From the NCBI RefSeq assembly GCF_902498915.1, contig NZ_CABVLQ010000001.1: DNA of 64,000 nt. One strand, given 5' to 3'. The notes beneath the pieces are model-generated. The model was not told where the DNA came from. It saw only the letters and a program-made list of their open reading frames with translations, and did no database searches. This stretch comes from Escherichia ruysiae. Its GTDB lineage: Bacteria > Pseudomonadota > Gammaproteobacteria > Enterobacterales > Enterobacteriaceae. Made by a program: the position numbers and the translations under genes. Of the stretch, positions 62,724-64,000 are shown piece after piece. Numbering within the stretch: position 1 is the first letter of the stretch; each line of letters starts with the position of its first letter.

Positions 62724-63715
62724 GCGGCGATTTCACCCAAGCGCAGAAAACGCCCTGGCGCTATGGTTTTCTGAACCTGATGCGCCGCGTGGATGTGCAG
62801 TTGTGTACCGTCCCTGCAGGTAGTGCCTGGCAACCAGGTATGGAAAAATTTCGCCTGGGACAAACACCTACACTGACCTTTGCGCCACGGGAAATCGCCA
62901 ATGTGAGCTGGCAGCAAGGACGCCTGCACCTTAGCCTTTACAGCCTTGGACTGTGGGGTCCGAACGGTCCGCTGCCACTGCATTACACTGAACTCGCGCG
63001 CAATCGGACCGAAAGCCGCTGCGATCCGACCCTGACCCGTTTTACCGATCTTTTTCATCACCGCTGGCTGACGCAGTTTTATCAGGCATGGCGCAGCGCC
63101 CAGTCCGCCGGGGGCGGTCTGGATAAACAGGAATATGACCGTTTTGCCTTTTATATCGCCAGCCTCAGCGGGCAGGATTTACGGGAAAGTGCAGATAGCT
63201 CGCTGCCGGATCACGTTCGCCTGGCGGCATCGGCCCATCTGGTGCGCGAATCCCGCAACCCGGACGGCTTGGCCGCCACGCTGGCGCACTATTTCAGTGT
63301 GCCTTTCCGGATACAAGAGTATGTCCTGCACTGGATAACGGTGGCTGATGATGAAATTACCCGACTGGGGATACCAGCCCCCTCTTCCGTCATTGGCAAC
63401 GGCGCACTCATCGGCCAGGCCGTGCCGGACATGCAATATAAGTTCCGGCTGGTGATTGGCCCGCTGACACTGGCTGACTACCGGCGTTTCCTGCCTGGTG
63501 GTAATAACCTGCCAGTACTAACGGAACTGGTTCGTGCATTTACCGGGTTTGAATACTGCTGGGAAATTGAGCTACAGCTTAAACCACACGCAGCCCCTTC
63601 GGCTGTTACTGGCGGTCCATATCAGCTTGGCTGGACCGCCTGGGCAGGGAAAGCCCTGCACGACAACCCGGTGACGGGCATGATTTTCGAACCTGAACAC
63701 TATCTGGCACACTGA
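62720..63715 (+). CDS. tssG: T6SS baseplate protein TssG
   Basis: A 331-residue TssG, with FRLGQTPTLTFAPREIANV and SLYSLGLWGPNGPLPLHYTE as conserved landmarks. It partners TssF and is coupled to it by overlap. Confidence 0.96.
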   Translation: MSGDFTQAQKTPWRYGFLNLMRRVDVQLCTVPAGSAWQPGMEKFRLGQTPTLTFAPREIANVSWQQGRLHLSLYSLGLWGPNGPLPLHYTELARNRTESRCDPTLTRFTDLFHHRWLTQFYQAWRSAQSAGGGLDKQEYDRFAFYIASLSGQDLRESADSSLPDHVRLAASAHLVRESRNPDGLAATLAHYFSVPFRIQEYVLHWITVADDEITRLGIPAPSSVIGNGALIGQAVPDMQYKFRLVIGPLTLADYRRFLPGGNNLPVLTELVRAFTGFEYCWEIELQLKPHAAPSAVTGGPYQLGWTAWAGKALHDNPVTGMIFEPEHYLAH

Positions 63716-63725
63716 GGATAATTTA

Positions 63726-64000
63726 ATGGATACCCCCCTGTCTGACCCTATTTCGGCTGAATGCCCCTGCGGCCCGGATCTGGAGTATGATCCAGAGTAC
63801 CTGTTGCTGTTCACCCGCGCCTTAGCGCGTGAAGAGGCGCAATATGGCGATTTTGTCAGTACACCGGAAACTATTAACTGGGCGGAGCTGGAGCGGGACG
63901 CCCGCCGCCTGCTGGCACGCAGTAAAGATATCCGCATCCTGGTTGTCCTGCTGCGTTGCCGTATCCAGCAGGCCGGAGCCAGAGGGCTGGTGGAGACACT
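63726..64000 (+). CDS. tssA: T6SS protein TssA (ImpA N-terminal), partial
   Basis: The first 91 residues of a TssA: MDTPLSDPISAECPCGPDLE, the ImpA-N signature, then INWAELERDARRLLARSKDI. The gene is cut by the window end. TssA primes and caps tube/sheath growth. It starts 10 bases after tssG. Confidence 0.92.
   Translation, partial: MDTPLSDPISAECPCGPDLEYDPEYLLLFTRALAREEAQYGDFVSTPETINWAELERDARRLLARSKDIRILVVLLRCRIQQAGARGLVET

Overview
The window is a chromosomal segment of Escherichia coli or a very close Escherichia. The evidence is the housekeeping order yafL - yafK(dpaA) - yafJ - gmhA - fadE - ivy - yafV, in the order found in E. coli, with proteins I recognise as near-identical to the K-12 ones. 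All family names come from reading the translations; no database search was possible.

Layout. (1) 1-7,980: one end of an intact Flag-2 (lateral flagellar) locus. lfiF (start only), lfiE and the sigma-54 activator lafK read leftward; the export/switch operon lfiM-lfiN-lfiP-lfiQ-lfiR-lfhB-lfhA reads rightward. (2) 8,038-15,833: core genes, preceded by an orphan HicB-like gene. (3) 15,893-33,356: an accessory region built from Rhs debris. It starts with an H-repeat (ISAs1-type) transposase remnant. It then carries four displaced Rhs C-terminal toxin/immunity cassettes (A, B, C, D), four symE-like genes, and two direct copies (about 6.1 kb each, 9.46 kb apart) of a GC-rich module. The module encodes a tyrosine recombinase, a 983-residue CHC2/TOPRIM/P-loop primase-like protein and an XRE regulator. 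(4) 33,365-64,000: a type VI secretion system laid out like the Salmonella SPI-6 cluster. A full-length Rhs effector with immunity gene, EagR chaperone and VgrG comes first. A predicted metalloprotease with a small secreted partner follows, then tagF, tssM, a lytic-transglycosylase-like protein with a small membrane partner, tssL, tssK, tssJ, hcp, a BPSL0067/STY0301-type amidase-immunity pair, tssC, tssB, a small secreted protein and clpV, all leftward. Divergently come tagK, tagJ, tssE, tssF, tssG and tssA (cut by the window end).

How it fits together. The T6SS genes supply sheath, baseplate, membrane complex and ATPase. At least four candidate antibacterial effector/immunity pairs sit inside the cluster. 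The orphan Rhs tips downstream of the full rhs gene are alternative toxin ends that lost their delivery domain; each still carries the conserved DPIGL...DPLGL junction that could let it recombine onto the full gene.

The best candidate for something undescribed is the duplicated recombinase/primase/XRE/symE module. Both copies sit in the same place, between an Rhs tip scar and a symE gene that converges on an immunity gene. Both contain the same inverted repeat next to the recombinase gene. I infer an Rhs-associated mobile or cassette-shuffling element; its mobility is not shown by sequence alone.
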